A stretch of 64,000 nucleotides of DNA, taken from positions 1-64,000 of the forward strand of contig DPRS01000016.1 in assembly GCA_003537575.1 (NCBI GenBank), read 5' to 3'. Source of the DNA: Oxalobacteraceae bacterium. GTDB taxonomy: Bacteria; Pseudomonadota; Gammaproteobacteria; Burkholderiales; Burkholderiaceae_D. Made by a program: the position numbers and the translations under genes. This document shows positions 50,028 through 60,300 of this stretch, in pieces; position 1 is the stretch's first letter; each line of letters begins with the position of its first letter. Below the pieces are notes generated by a model that did not search any database, was not told where the DNA came from, and saw only the letters and a program-made list of their open reading frames with translations.

Positions 50028-51269
50028 ATGAGCGCCATTGGATGGGTCGATTTTTCTTCAACCGATAGGGAACTGGTATCGAAAATCATCGACATGCTTG
50101 CAGAGCCCGGCACCTTGGACGAAATAGGGATCGGACAGATTCGTGACGCCTTTTCAGACACGCTGTTTCCTGGATTTTCGACTATTCAGACACGCGCCCG
50201 CTATTTCCTGGCCGTTCCGCAAATTTTCCGGGATTATTTGAGGCTAAGTGCCAAAGAAAAAAGGAGGCGCCCGTTTCACTTGTATTTAAAGGATTGCGAA
50301 AACCAGCTTGCGCAGAGCCTTGTCGACAATCACAAGGGGCGCGAGGATGATTTACGGGGGATTATTGGCAGCACGTTGGTCGGAAAAGGGGGCGTGGCTC
50401 GTCTACCATCCTCCATCTACTGGAACGGACTTAAAAAATTTAGGATTGTCAACACAGAGTTGTCTCTGTCAGAGTTTTGCCGCTCGATGGCAAATATAGA
50501 CGATGCTTATGTGGCGGTTGTAGAAGATAAAGATGGTGAGGATGATCGTGATGCGTTGCGCCGACGGGAAATCGTCCGATTAACGCCAATATACGATGAT
50601 GGCTGGATTTCGAAAGCCGTTTTGCCGTTGACCAGGAAAGAGGCAGAATTTCTGCGTGACCAAATTCGGTTTTCTCCTGCTATGACGCACAGCGTCCCGG
50701 CTCAGTTATTAGAGGTCAAACTGCTGGATAAAGCAATCAACGGGCAATTCACGACATTTGAACAACTCGCCGATTGGCTTAACACGGAAGAGAAAATCTC
50801 TGCCCAATGCCGCGCTGCCATCGGCAGTGCCCAGGAATTCAGCCGCATGCAAATTGGTGCGCAGATCCGCCTGGACTGTTTGGTTGCAAAGCGGCACCAT
50901 CAAGATGACCGGCTCAAGCAATGGGAAGACGAGTACGCGCGCTGGGAGAAAGAAAGCAGACAGCAAGGATTATTTCAGAGAGATGCGACGGATAGCTGGT
51001 TGAAATTTACATCCGCTCTCGGTATTAAAGTACGGCCCAAAACCGTCGCGTTCTTGCGAAACTGGAACGTAATGATGCATGCGAATAGCAAACCTGACGA
51101 ACTCGATGCTCTCGTCGAAAAACGCTGCCTGGATAACAAGAAAGAACACTCGGTACTGCGGCGTTCCCCATCAAAAGACATTGGACAAATCGGGACAAGG
51201 GCGCTTGATTACCGCTGGTTACAGACGCAACGAATTCTGCGGGATATTTCTGAGGGCCTGAAATGCTAG
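50028..51269 (+). CDS. DUF6361-family protein
   Basis: 413 aa. Starts MSAIGWVDFSSTDRELVSKI, with the DUF6361 pattern GIGQIRDAFSDTLFPGFSTI and IQTRARYFLAVPQIFRDYL. Function of the family is unknown. The stop overlaps the start of the PLD gene (ATGCTAG), and that gene overlaps the helicase, so the three form one tightly coupled operon. A structural or effector-adaptor role in a defence complex is inferred from the partners. No catalytic motif is obvious. Confidence 0.8.
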   Translation: MSAIGWVDFSSTDRELVSKIIDMLAEPGTLDEIGIGQIRDAFSDTLFPGFSTIQTRARYFLAVPQIFRDYLRLSAKEKRRRPFHLYLKDCENQLAQSLVDNHKGREDDLRGIIGSTLVGKGGVARLPSSIYWNGLKKFRIVNTELSLSEFCRSMANIDDAYVAVVEDKDGEDDRDALRRREIVRLTPIYDDGWISKAVLPLTRKEAEFLRDQIRFSPAMTHSVPAQLLEVKLLDKAINGQFTTFEQLADWLNTEEKISAQCRAAIGSAQEFSRMQIGAQIRLDCLVAKRHHQDDRLKQWEDEYARWEKESRQQGLFQRDATDSWLKFTSALGIKVRPKTVAFLRNWNVMMHANSKPDELDALVEKRCLDNKKEHSVLRRSPSKDIGQIGTRALDYRWLQTQRILRDISEGLKC

Positions 51270-53092
51270 ATCCAAAATCCAACCGGCTGGATTACGGTGA
51301 CCAGCTCCGGCCTCCTGCCGGGTACAAGTATGACGTTGCCGTCGCCACCACGTATTCTCTCGATTTGAACACCATCTTGGCCGTACCCGTCTCGCTTTGT
51401 TTTGATGACACGTTGGAAGGGGATCTGCGAGGAGAAAAGATCGCGCTCCTAGAGGCGCTTGAGCAGTTGCGCGGCCGGGTTAAGATTTTCTTTCAGCAGG
51501 GGAATATTCCGGTTCCCGCAGAGTTCAATCGCCTCTATGCCCTGCTCGAGCCATTCTTGGCGCCGATTGTTCCCAAGGCGGATGGAGGCAACGATGCATT
51601 CACGTCATTTCATCCAAAACTATGGCTGCTTCGTTACTGCGAAAAAGCCAATAAGCGGAACAAAAAATATCGATTGATCGTATTAAGCCGCAACCTCACG
51701 TTCGACCGGAGTTGGGACCTTGCGGCATCGCTTGATGGTGAGCCAGCGGTTACGATTAATGACAGCAGTGAGCCACTCGCCGAATTCCTGCATTCGCTCA
51801 TTCCTCATGCGAAGGATTTTCATCCATTGGCCGAGCTTGCCAGGGAAGTACGGAGAGTCAAGTGGGATGCTCCGAAAGGTTTTCGTGACGTTCAGTTCCT
51901 TCCAGGTGGTGGTGCCCATATTGCCGATCCAAATGAAAGATTTGGCTCGCCAATGGATTTGGGCAAAAAAATCGACGAGGTCATGGTGGTATCCCCGTTT
52001 CTGGATGATCGGCCGCCGAGGGTGCTGACCCATTTTGAAAGCTGCACAATAGGGCAAAGGTTTTTGTTCAGCCGCGCTTCCACACTTGATGCGATTGGGT
52101 CAGAAGCATTAAAAAAATGGTCCTGTTATGCACTGAACGAATCCGTTGTTCTTGGTGAGGACTATCTCGAGCAGGGTGAGTCACAACCTCATGACCTCCA
52201 TGCCAAGCTCATCATTTCCTGTGCAGGAAAACAAGTACATTGGCACTTGGGGTCGGCCAACGCTACCACTGCCGCATTGGGGAAACTCGATGAGACCGCC
52301 CCGCGAAATACAGAATTCATGCTCCGCCTGACGTCTACCCAGGAATTGTCCCCGTCCTTGCTGCTTCAACAGTGGGTAAGCGAAGGCGGTGCGGGGTTAT
52401 TCGTCCCGCATGTATTCAAAACCGGCCAGACAGATTCGGATGAGAATCATGCGACAGCATTAAGGCGGCTTTCGCATGATTTGATTGCTGCACAGTGGAA
52501 GCTCTGCGCGACAGTTGGAGAAGCTGTCAATTACCACCTTAAGCTTGACGTTTCACCCCAGATATATCTACCCACCGGCTTTGAAGTGCAGGTTGGAATC
52601 ATGGCGGATCAACACCACTTCCAACCGTTGGCCTCGGCGATTGAATGGAAAAATCTTAAGCTCACCAGGATCAGCGCATTTGTGCCGCTGAAAATTAGCG
52701 GGCCGGGGGACATCGAAAAGACACTGGTTGTGAAAGCGGACTTGGCCATCGAGGGAGGCGACACGCGTGTGTCAGCCGTCATTACCGAGCTGATCGACAC
52801 ACCTGAAAAGTTCATGAATTATGTGCGCCTGTTGCTGTACCGGGATTCGTCCAAGTCGCAATGGATAGGTGCGGACATGGATCCTCGCAATGCCGGCTTG
52901 CATGAACTATTCGGATTTGATGCCACAGAAGGGTTGTTCGAGCAGCTGATGTATGCCGCGTCGCGCCATCCCGAGCAGCTGCAGCGGGTGGGAGATCTGA
53001 TCAATCGCTTGCAACGGCTGGAGACGACGATACCGGAGCAATTTCTGACGCTTTGGAAATCGTTCTCCCCTTACGCCCGGGCGCCATCATGA
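51263..53092 (+). CDS. Phospholipase-D-like (HKD) nuclease-family protein
   Basis: 609 aa. Two PLD-like active-site halves: FHPKLWLLRYCEKAN ... YRLIVLSRNLTFDRSWDLAASL near 115-160, and HDLHAKLIISCAGKQVHWHLGSANATTAAL near 310-340, each with H-x-K and a following Asn. PLD-fold proteins in defence loci are often DNases. The start overlaps DUF6361 and the end overlaps the helicase (ATGA). The C-terminal 200 residues are not recognised. Compared with classic DISARM DrmC it is much longer. Confidence 0.85.
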   Translation: MLDPKSNRLDYGDQLRPPAGYKYDVAVATTYSLDLNTILAVPVSLCFDDTLEGDLRGEKIALLEALEQLRGRVKIFFQQGNIPVPAEFNRLYALLEPFLAPIVPKADGGNDAFTSFHPKLWLLRYCEKANKRNKKYRLIVLSRNLTFDRSWDLAASLDGEPAVTINDSSEPLAEFLHSLIPHAKDFHPLAELAREVRRVKWDAPKGFRDVQFLPGGGAHIADPNERFGSPMDLGKKIDEVMVVSPFLDDRPPRVLTHFESCTIGQRFLFSRASTLDAIGSEALKKWSCYALNESVVLGEDYLEQGESQPHDLHAKLIISCAGKQVHWHLGSANATTAALGKLDETAPRNTEFMLRLTSTQELSPSLLLQQWVSEGGAGLFVPHVFKTGQTDSDENHATALRRLSHDLIAAQWKLCATVGEAVNYHLKLDVSPQIYLPTGFEVQVGIMADQHHFQPLASAIEWKNLKLTRISAFVPLKISGPGDIEKTLVVKADLAIEGGDTRVSAVITELIDTPEKFMNYVRLLLYRDSSKSQWIGADMDPRNAGLHELFGFDATEGLFEQLMYAASRHPEQLQRVGDLINRLQRLETTIPEQFLTLWKSFSPYARAPS

Positions 53093-56000
53093 CTAGCGCA
53101 TTCGAGCTAATCCAACTTTCGCTTGGCAAGCTGACCGACTTTCAGCGTGCGACAGTCGAGGCGGTAGTGCAGCAGTTTGCTCGAGGCCAGGATCAGGCAC
53201 CGCGAATCCTAGTGGCGGACGAAGTCGGGCTTGGAAAAACCGTCGTTGCCCGGGGTGTTATCGCCAGAATGCTTATGCAGCACCAGGCTGAGGAGGGCAA
53301 GGCTAAGCCAGGCAAACCCTTGCGCGTCATGTACATTTGCTCAAACCTTGCTCTGGCCAGCGAAAACGCACGCAAGCTTGCAATCTTTTCCGGGGTGCAT
53401 GAGGAACAGTTTGTACAGGCACCGTCATTTGGCCGCCTGGCCGAAATCGCAGTGGCGATTACGTCTAATGAGTCAGGGAAGATGCTCGAGATCTGTTCGC
53501 TGACGCCGGCGACATCATTTACTCTGACACATGGGAATGGCAACGCACGAGAACGTTGCATTATCTATCGTGCACTCGCCAGTCATTCTGCGCTAGGGGG
53601 CATTTCCGGGTGGTTGAATACATTTTTCTCAAAGGATGTCGCCAGCTGGGAAGATGAGCAAAGGTGGCTGGCAACCCGCACATTGGTGCAATCGATCCTT
53701 GCGGATTTTCATGAAGAACTGGCCGAGCCTCCCCAGCTGCCACAGGCCGACCTTGCCGAGTTGGCGAGCTATGGGGTCACCTGCACATCTTGGCTGTTAT
53801 TGCTGAACGGGCTTGCGGCATTGGGGGGCGAAAAAGCCAGTGTGGCAAACCACATTCGCAGTGCGCTACGCGTCTTGTTCGTTCGTTGCTGTGCAGCCAA
53901 CCTGTCTGCCGACTTGTTTATCCTGGACGAGTTCCAGCGTTTCAGGGACTTAGTATCTTCCGACAAGGAGTCGGAGGAGGGCATCATTGCACGACAGGTC
54001 TTCTCGAAGTCCAACTCCGGCAAGGTGCTTTTGCTATCAGCAACGCCTTTCAAGGCGCTTACGCATATTGACGACGAGGGTGCCAAGGATGCGCATCTTG
54101 AAGAATTTCGCGAACTCCTGCGCTTTCTAATCAAGAATGATCCCGCGAGCATTAGCGAATATGAGGTACACCGCGAGCATCTGCTGGCCCAGCTACTGAA
54201 GCTACGTGATCCGAGTGTACGTATAGCCGATTTGGATGCGGGAGCGAAGAAAAAGGTCGAATCCGTATTGCGTCCGTTAATTTGCAGAACTGAACGTAGT
54301 CAGGTGAGTAAGGACGTCAACTCGGTCCTCGTGCAGCTGGACGCACCTTGCGATGCAGCCTTGTCAAAAGGCGAGATTGAATGTTTTGCGGCCTTGGATC
54401 AGCTCGGGAAAGCGCTGCATGAGATTGATCCGGCAGTCATTCCAAGTCAACTGATGGAGTTTCACAAAGCCGCACCTTGGGCATTGTCATTCCTTGGCGG
54501 ATATCAATTCAGGAAGCGGCTCGTGCAGCAGGAAGAAAGAGGTCTTATTGATGAGGCCCGCAAGCGGTCGAAGAAAGCATGGTTGCCCATTGAGCGGATG
54601 GCCAACTTCGAGATCAACCTGGAAAAAGAAACCCCGCATAGCAAATTCAGTGCATTATCGAAATTCGCACTAGGGGAGCGCGGTGAGCAGCTGCTCTGGC
54701 TGCCTCCGAGCCTTCCATATTATTCCTGTGAAGGGCCGTTCAAGGGTCAGGAGAAGTTTTCCAAGACATTGCTGTTCTCCAGTTTTCTGCTTGCCCCAAA
54801 AGCGCTAAGCGGCTTGCTGTCATATCAGGCGGAACGGCGGCTGCTTGGAAAAAAACGCTCTAGTGGACGCTACTTTGGAGACCATAAAGTTCCCTCGAGC
54901 ATCCGCTTCGATGCCAACAGCAACCTCGCACATTGGTCGCTCGTTTATCCCTCAAAGACACTTTGCCAAATCGCCATTCGTCCTACGGGTGAAACGTATT
55001 CCGCCTATTTGAAGCGAATCAGATTAGAAGTGCGTTCCCAGATGGCGCAGCTCGCCAGCTATAGGACACGCCTTGGAAAACCAGACAAACGCTGGTATGC
55101 GCTCGCGCCTTTTTTTCTCGATTTATCTGATGGCACAGAATACGTTGAAACTTGGTTCGACCTGGGGGATGTTACTTCGAATGATGGCAAAGCCAGCAAA
55201 GGACGGGGTGGCAGGCATGATGATCTTCGTGATGCGGTGTTAGTGGCCCAGCACGACTTAGGTGACTTTCCGCTGGATTTGGAAGAGCATTTGGCGGAAC
55301 TAACCATTGCCGGTCCGGCCAATTGTATCTACCGTGCGCTTTGCGCCGTATGGCCGCAAGACGATGCCGATTTCATATTGCTTGCATCGCGGGCAGCCTA
55401 TGCAATCGTCAAGCTCTTCGACAAGAAAGAAGGACAACAGGTCCTGAATCGGTTCAAGGCTGACTACAAATTCAATTTCAGCAACTGGCGCAACCTGCTT
55501 AAGTACGCGGCCGTTGGGAATCTGCAGGCGATGCTGGATGAATACCTGCATCTTCTCGCTGGGGAGGGCGGACCGGCAGCCGCAATCGAAAAGCTTCTCA
55601 ATGCCGTCGGGATCATGACGACAAATGTCACTGCTCAGGCGTACGACCGCAGAACCCAAGAAGTATCGCTTTCCTGCCATTTCGCCGTCCCGTTGGGAAA
55701 TCAGAAAAGCACGGATGAAAAGGGCGCCACGCGTATTGTCAATGTGCGGGACGCATTCAATTCCCCATTCTGGCCTTTTGTATTGAATTCCACCTCGATT
55801 GGTCAGGAAGGGCTGGATTTTCATTGGTATTGCAGCCGCATCGTTCATTGGAACCTCCCGTCTAACCCGATCGATTTCGAGCAGCGGGAAGGCCGTATCA
55901 ACCGATTCAAAGGACTGGTCGTGCGCAGGCGTGCCGTCGAAAGGTTTGGCCAGACTTTCTCGATCAGCGACGGTGATGTCTGGAAAAACCTGTTTGCCTA

Positions 56001-56784
56001 CGCAGACGAAGTGACGGGGCGTGATCCATCATCCGGACGTACTAGCGACCTAGTTCCGTACTGGCATGTTCCGGGTGCGATGAACGCGGTGATCGAACGG
56101 GTGGTCCCGATTCTGCCGTTTAGTCGTGAAGAGCAGCGATTAAAGAATATCTTGCGGATCCTGTCTCTTTACCGGGTGGCATTTGGCCAGCCGCGGCAGC
56201 AGGAGCTGTTGCAATATCTTTTGCAGCGACCGGGTGGCGATGCAGAAGCTAGGGAAATTGAGGAGACACTCCTGATTGACCTTGCACCGATTAATTACTT
56301 GGATGACCTTGATCCTTACAAACCGGGTCCTGGAAGAGTATCCGCTGAAGAGATGGAGCATCCGGGAACCGGTTTCTCTCACAGCGTATTGTTTGGGCCA
56401 AATCCTTCTCACGCAAGGTCGCCAAAGCGGGAGCTCGTCTGGCAGGAATTGAAGCGCCTGGAACAATTCGGCTTGGGAAGGTGCGAAATCGTGAGTCCGT
56501 CACGGGATAAGTTCGTCTTGCTCGATACCCATCCAAATGCGGCACGGCTGACACTCCGCCCCAAAGCGAATGGATTCATCCGGGCGGACAATGACAGTCT
56601 CCTGTTTCGAGATGCAGCATCGGATTTGATTAGCCAGATACCTTCAGCTTTATCCGCAAGACGTCTCAATGGACAGAAAGGCTTGGAGCTTCGATGGAAC
56701 GCTCTCACGGAATCTGACATTCAGGATTTATTTCATACAATACAGCAGCTGGCATCATCGGTTCCCTCTAGTAGTTCTACCTGA
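53089..56784 (+). CDS. SNF2/DEAD-like helicase of the DUF6361-PLD module
   Basis: 1,231 aa from ATG 53089, which overlaps the PLD stop. Superfamily 2 motifs: Walker A ILVADEVGLGKTVVARGVIA, motif II LFILDEFQRFRDLV (DEFQ), motif III LLLSATPFKAL, and, in the second lobe, SIGQEGLDFHWYCSRIVHWNLPSNPIDFEQREGRINRFKG (motifs V-VI). A long insertion (about 480-800) separates the lobes. It is probably an ATP-driven DNA translocase that directs the PLD nuclease. It lies 330 bp before the BREX regulator, so the module may be independent of BREX or an accessory to it. Confidence 0.88.
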   Translation: MTSAFELIQLSLGKLTDFQRATVEAVVQQFARGQDQAPRILVADEVGLGKTVVARGVIARMLMQHQAEEGKAKPGKPLRVMYICSNLALASENARKLAIFSGVHEEQFVQAPSFGRLAEIAVAITSNESGKMLEICSLTPATSFTLTHGNGNARERCIIYRALASHSALGGISGWLNTFFSKDVASWEDEQRWLATRTLVQSILADFHEELAEPPQLPQADLAELASYGVTCTSWLLLLNGLAALGGEKASVANHIRSALRVLFVRCCAANLSADLFILDEFQRFRDLVSSDKESEEGIIARQVFSKSNSGKVLLLSATPFKALTHIDDEGAKDAHLEEFRELLRFLIKNDPASISEYEVHREHLLAQLLKLRDPSVRIADLDAGAKKKVESVLRPLICRTERSQVSKDVNSVLVQLDAPCDAALSKGEIECFAALDQLGKALHEIDPAVIPSQLMEFHKAAPWALSFLGGYQFRKRLVQQEERGLIDEARKRSKKAWLPIERMANFEINLEKETPHSKFSALSKFALGERGEQLLWLPPSLPYYSCEGPFKGQEKFSKTLLFSSFLLAPKALSGLLSYQAERRLLGKKRSSGRYFGDHKVPSSIRFDANSNLAHWSLVYPSKTLCQIAIRPTGETYSAYLKRIRLEVRSQMAQLASYRTRLGKPDKRWYALAPFFLDLSDGTEYVETWFDLGDVTSNDGKASKGRGGRHDDLRDAVLVAQHDLGDFPLDLEEHLAELTIAGPANCIYRALCAVWPQDDADFILLASRAAYAIVKLFDKKEGQQVLNRFKADYKFNFSNWRNLLKYAAVGNLQAMLDEYLHLLAGEGGPAAAIEKLLNAVGIMTTNVTAQAYDRRTQEVSLSCHFAVPLGNQKSTDEKGATRIVNVRDAFNSPFWPFVLNSTSIGQEGLDFHWYCSRIVHWNLPSNPIDFEQREGRINRFKGLVVRRRAVERFGQTFSISDGDVWKNLFAYADEVTGRDPSSGRTSDLVPYWHVPGAMNAVIERVVPILPFSREEQRLKNILRILSLYRVAFGQPRQQELLQYLLQRPGGDAEAREIEETLLIDLAPINYLDDLDPYKPGPGRVSAEEMEHPGTGFSHSVLFGPNPSHARSPKRELVWQELKRLEQFGLGRCEIVSPSRDKFVLLDTHPNAARLTLRPKANGFIRADNDSLLFRDAASDLISQIPSALSARRLNGQKGLELRWNALTESDIQDLFHTIQQLASSVPSSSST

Positions 56785-57112
56785 ATCATCGTCAGAAAAG
56801 AGCGCTCTTTGCATAATAATTTACTTCTCCAATCAACCTGTTGGTGCAGGATATGTTTACCGTCTCTGATAAAGAAAATTAACCATCATCTCTTGCCTTT
56901 GCGATGGAGCAGGCCAAAATTGCTCGAAAAATGTGTTCGACTGGCAGATATGCTTCCGCTCTCAGAAATGAGCATGCTAGGAAAAAATTAACGGACCGTG
57001 ACGCCTGGCGATTCGTGCGGTGCTAATCAGCGGCAAATTTGGAATCGGAAGTTGTGCGTTACTTCCAATTTTGCTATTCTACGCAGCACCCCAATGATGA
57101 CTGAAGGAAAAC
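56785..57112. promoter_or_regulatory. Promoter and operator region of the BREX locus
   Basis: Perfect palindrome AAAGAGCGCTCTTT at 56797-56810 just after the helicase. Further on, a promoter can be read: TTGTGC (57052-57057), a 17-bp spacer, and TATTCT (57075-57080). GGAAGT-tgtgcgtt-ACTTCC (57047-57066) overlaps the -35 element and spacer, which would suit repression by the HTH protein encoded next. Confidence 0.5.
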
Positions 57113-57334
57113 ATGGTCCGCTGCCATCTCTCCACCCTGATGGGTCGAGAAAAGCTCCGCATCTCAGACGTCTCACGCCTAACAGGTTTGAATCGCAGTA
57201 CAGTCAGTGCCTTGTATAGGGAGACGGTGACACGTCTGGATATGGCTGCTGTTGATGCCCTGTGTCGCTTGTTTCGTTGCCGAGTAGGGGACCTTTTCGA
57301 ATATGTGCCTGATGGCGATGGGAGTGCTTCGTGA
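57113..57334 (+). CDS. HTH (Cro/C1-type) regulator of the BREX locus
   Basis: 73 aa, ATG preceded by GAAGGAAAA. A single XRE helix-turn-helix: MGREKLRISDVSRLTGLNRSTVSALYRET ... MAAVDALCRLFRCRVGDLFEY. The stop overlaps the pglW start by 4 bp (GTGA). Such small repressors head proteobacterial type 2 BREX loci. It probably controls the promoter at 57052-57080. Confidence 0.85.
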   Translation: MVRCHLSTLMGREKLRISDVSRLTGLNRSTVSALYRETVTRLDMAAVDALCRLFRCRVGDLFEYVPDGDGSAS

Positions 57335-60300
57335 CGCTTGGTGCTTCCCGATGGCACGTCATTGCCGAATCTAATTTCGTTTGGGAGCGAGAGGCCCTTG
57401 AGTGGCTGCGGGCCAACTTGCCCGATCGAGATTCTTGGCATGTTTGGACCAACTTCGAGTTCATCGACGATGAGGGAAAAGTCAACGAAGTCGATGCACT
57501 GGTGCTGTCCCCGGCTGGCCTTTTTTTGGTTGAAATTAAGAGCCGGCCAGGTGTCCTTCGTGGGGATTCCCATAGCTGGACGTGGATTACCGACGGTCGC
57601 TCATCAACGTATGACAATCCACTAATTCTGGCTAATCGCAAAGCTAAGCGCCTAGCTAGCCTACTGAGGCGCCAATCGGCGATCGTCAAGGCCAAGATTC
57701 GACTTCCATTCGTTGAACCCGCCATATTTCTGTCGTCCAGCAGCCTTTCCTGCCAATTGGAAGGCTTGGCCAAGAGTGCCACATTCCAGCAAGGGCGGCC
57801 AGGGTCGCTGGACGACCCTGGTATCGTCGGCGCCTTAAGCAACGGCATTACAACGAAGGCGACGGTGCCCGTAGACGCCACGCAGGCCCGTGCCATTGCT
57901 AGAGGCTTGGCCGAGGCGGGCATTCGCCCGTCAAATAAGCATCGTCAAGTCGGGGACTATAGATTAATCAAACTGATTGCTGAAGGCGAAGGCTTCCAGG
58001 ACTGGGAAGCGACCCATGTCAGCATCGACACCATACACCGGCGCGTGCGCATCTACACTGTAGCCACTGCGTCAAGCCCGGAAATTCGTGCAACCCGACT
58101 GCGGCAGGCTCGCCGCGAGTTCGAAGTGCTTGAAGGCATCGATCACCCAGGCATACTGCGTGTCAAGGACTATAAAGAAACCGAACTCGGTCCAGCACTG
58201 ATCTTCGATCACGAACCTAAGGCCGTGCGGCTGGATCACCTGCTTCGTGAGAAAGGCAAGACGCTCACCATTTCACAGCGCCTGCAACTGGTACGTGACA
58301 TCGCTGAAACATTAAAGTATGCGCATGCCAAGCGCCTGTACCATCGTGCCCTAGGCCCACAAAGTATTCTCGTACATGGAGTGGATGGGGCCATCATGCA
58401 TCCACGCCTGATGAATTGGCAAACCGCCTCACGCAATGTTGGCGATTCTGCAGCACCAGACACTGTCCACCGTACAACCGGCACACGCCACGTTGAGGAT
58501 TACGTCGAAGATCCAGGCCTGGTTTACCTTGCTCCCGAAACCACTCGGGCCGATCCTGCACAGGGTCCTAGCCTTGACGTGTTCTCGCTTGGCTGTATCA
58601 GCTTTTACATTTTCACTGGGCAGCCCCCGGCGGAGTCAACCCTGGATCTGGCCGAAAAACTGCGTATTGGTCAGGGCTTGCGACTGTCTGACACAATGGA
58701 TGGTTGCGGCGCTAGGCAGCAAGACCTGATTCAGTTCGCAACCTCGCCGGACCTGCTAGCACGCTACGACACGATTCAGGGTTTCCTCGACGACCTTGAC
58801 TTGGTCGAGGACGAACTGACTACGCCGGATCCCGAAGCCACCGTCGATCCCAGTATCGCCAGCACGGGCGATCGGTTGGAGGGCGGCTTCACCGTCATTA
58901 AACGCATGGGCCGTGGCTCCTCCAGCGACGCCTTGCTGGTACGCCGCGATGGCAGCGAAGATGAGGCCATCCTCAAGGTGGCTTGCGACATTGCCCATAA
59001 CGAGCGGTTGGTGGCCGAGGGCGAGGTGCTGGCTCGACTTCACCACCAGAACATTGTGGCTCACCGAGAGACACTCACCATCTCCGGCCGTACCGCGCTT
59101 TTGCTCAAAAGTGCTGGTGCCAAGAACTTGGCAGAAAAGCTCAAGGAAGAGGGCCGTCTGTCGCTCGACATGCTGCAGCGCTTTGGCGAAGAGCTGATCG
59201 AGGCCGTCAACCACCTCGAATCCGAGGGCGTGGCACACCGCGACATCAAGCCCGAGAACATCGGCATTTCGGAGAACCGCAACAAAAGGCTGCAGCTGGT
59301 GCTGTTCGATTTCTCGTTGTGCCGCACGCCCGCGGACAACATTACGGCTGGCACCCATCCTTACCTCGACCCCTTCCTATCTCTGCGACGCCCGCCGCGT
59401 TGGGACCTGTATGCTGAACGATTCGCCCTGGCCGTCACGCTCTACGAGATGGCGGTAGGCCAGCCACCCGTTTGGGGTGATGGTCAGACCTCACCAGCGA
59501 TGCTGGACGTCGAAGCTACCATCGAAAAGGATGTTTTTGACCCAGTTACTCGTGAAGGCTTCGCCAGCTTCTTCGAGAAGGCGCTCAAGCGCGACTTTCG
59601 CGAGCGCTTCGATAACGCGGAGGAGATGCTCCGAGCCTGGCGCGCCATTTTTACAGCACGCCAGACAGTACATCCAAGCGACGCTGCGCCGGCCATTGGC
59701 TTGGCTGCGATTGCGCCCACGGCAACCCCGCAGACAACCATGGCGGAACTGGGCTACAGCCTTGAAGCCCAGGATGTGCTAGAGCGCATGGGTGTGCACA
59801 ACGCCCGCGAGCTGCTCGCGGTGGATCGCATTCGTTTTCGTTACCTCAAGGGTGTGGGTGACAAGATCCGCAAGGAAATCCGGCTCACAGCCAAGGAGCT
59901 TGCCCGTTTGCGGCCTGACCTCACCCAGGGGCGAAGTGTCGCGCACGATGCGGATGAGGAAGCCGAAGGCGCTGTCAGCATCAATGAATTGGCCGCTCAG
60001 TTGTTGCCCCGGCGGCCGGCCGGTGACGACAGGCCGGAAGAAGCCGCCCTGGCACACTACCTTGGCCTTGACGACACTGTAAAGGCCGGCGCCTGGCCAA
60101 GCCTGGGGGATGCTACTCAGGCTGGCGAGGTCGATCGCGCCACGCTGACTTCGACTCTGATCAAGTCGCGCGAGCGCTGGCTCAAGAACCCCGCCTTCAC
60201 CGAACTGCGCCACCAGCTCGATTCGCTTGTGCGCAGCCAAGGCAATGTGATGAGCGCGAAAGAAGCCGCGCTGGCCTTGCTGGCCCTACGTGGCTGTGCC

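Noticed and set aside
50028..56784. Classical DISARM system
   Set aside because: DrmB (DUF1998) and a DISARM methyltransferase are absent, and DUF6361 is not a DISARM component; only the PLD-plus-helicase theme is shared.
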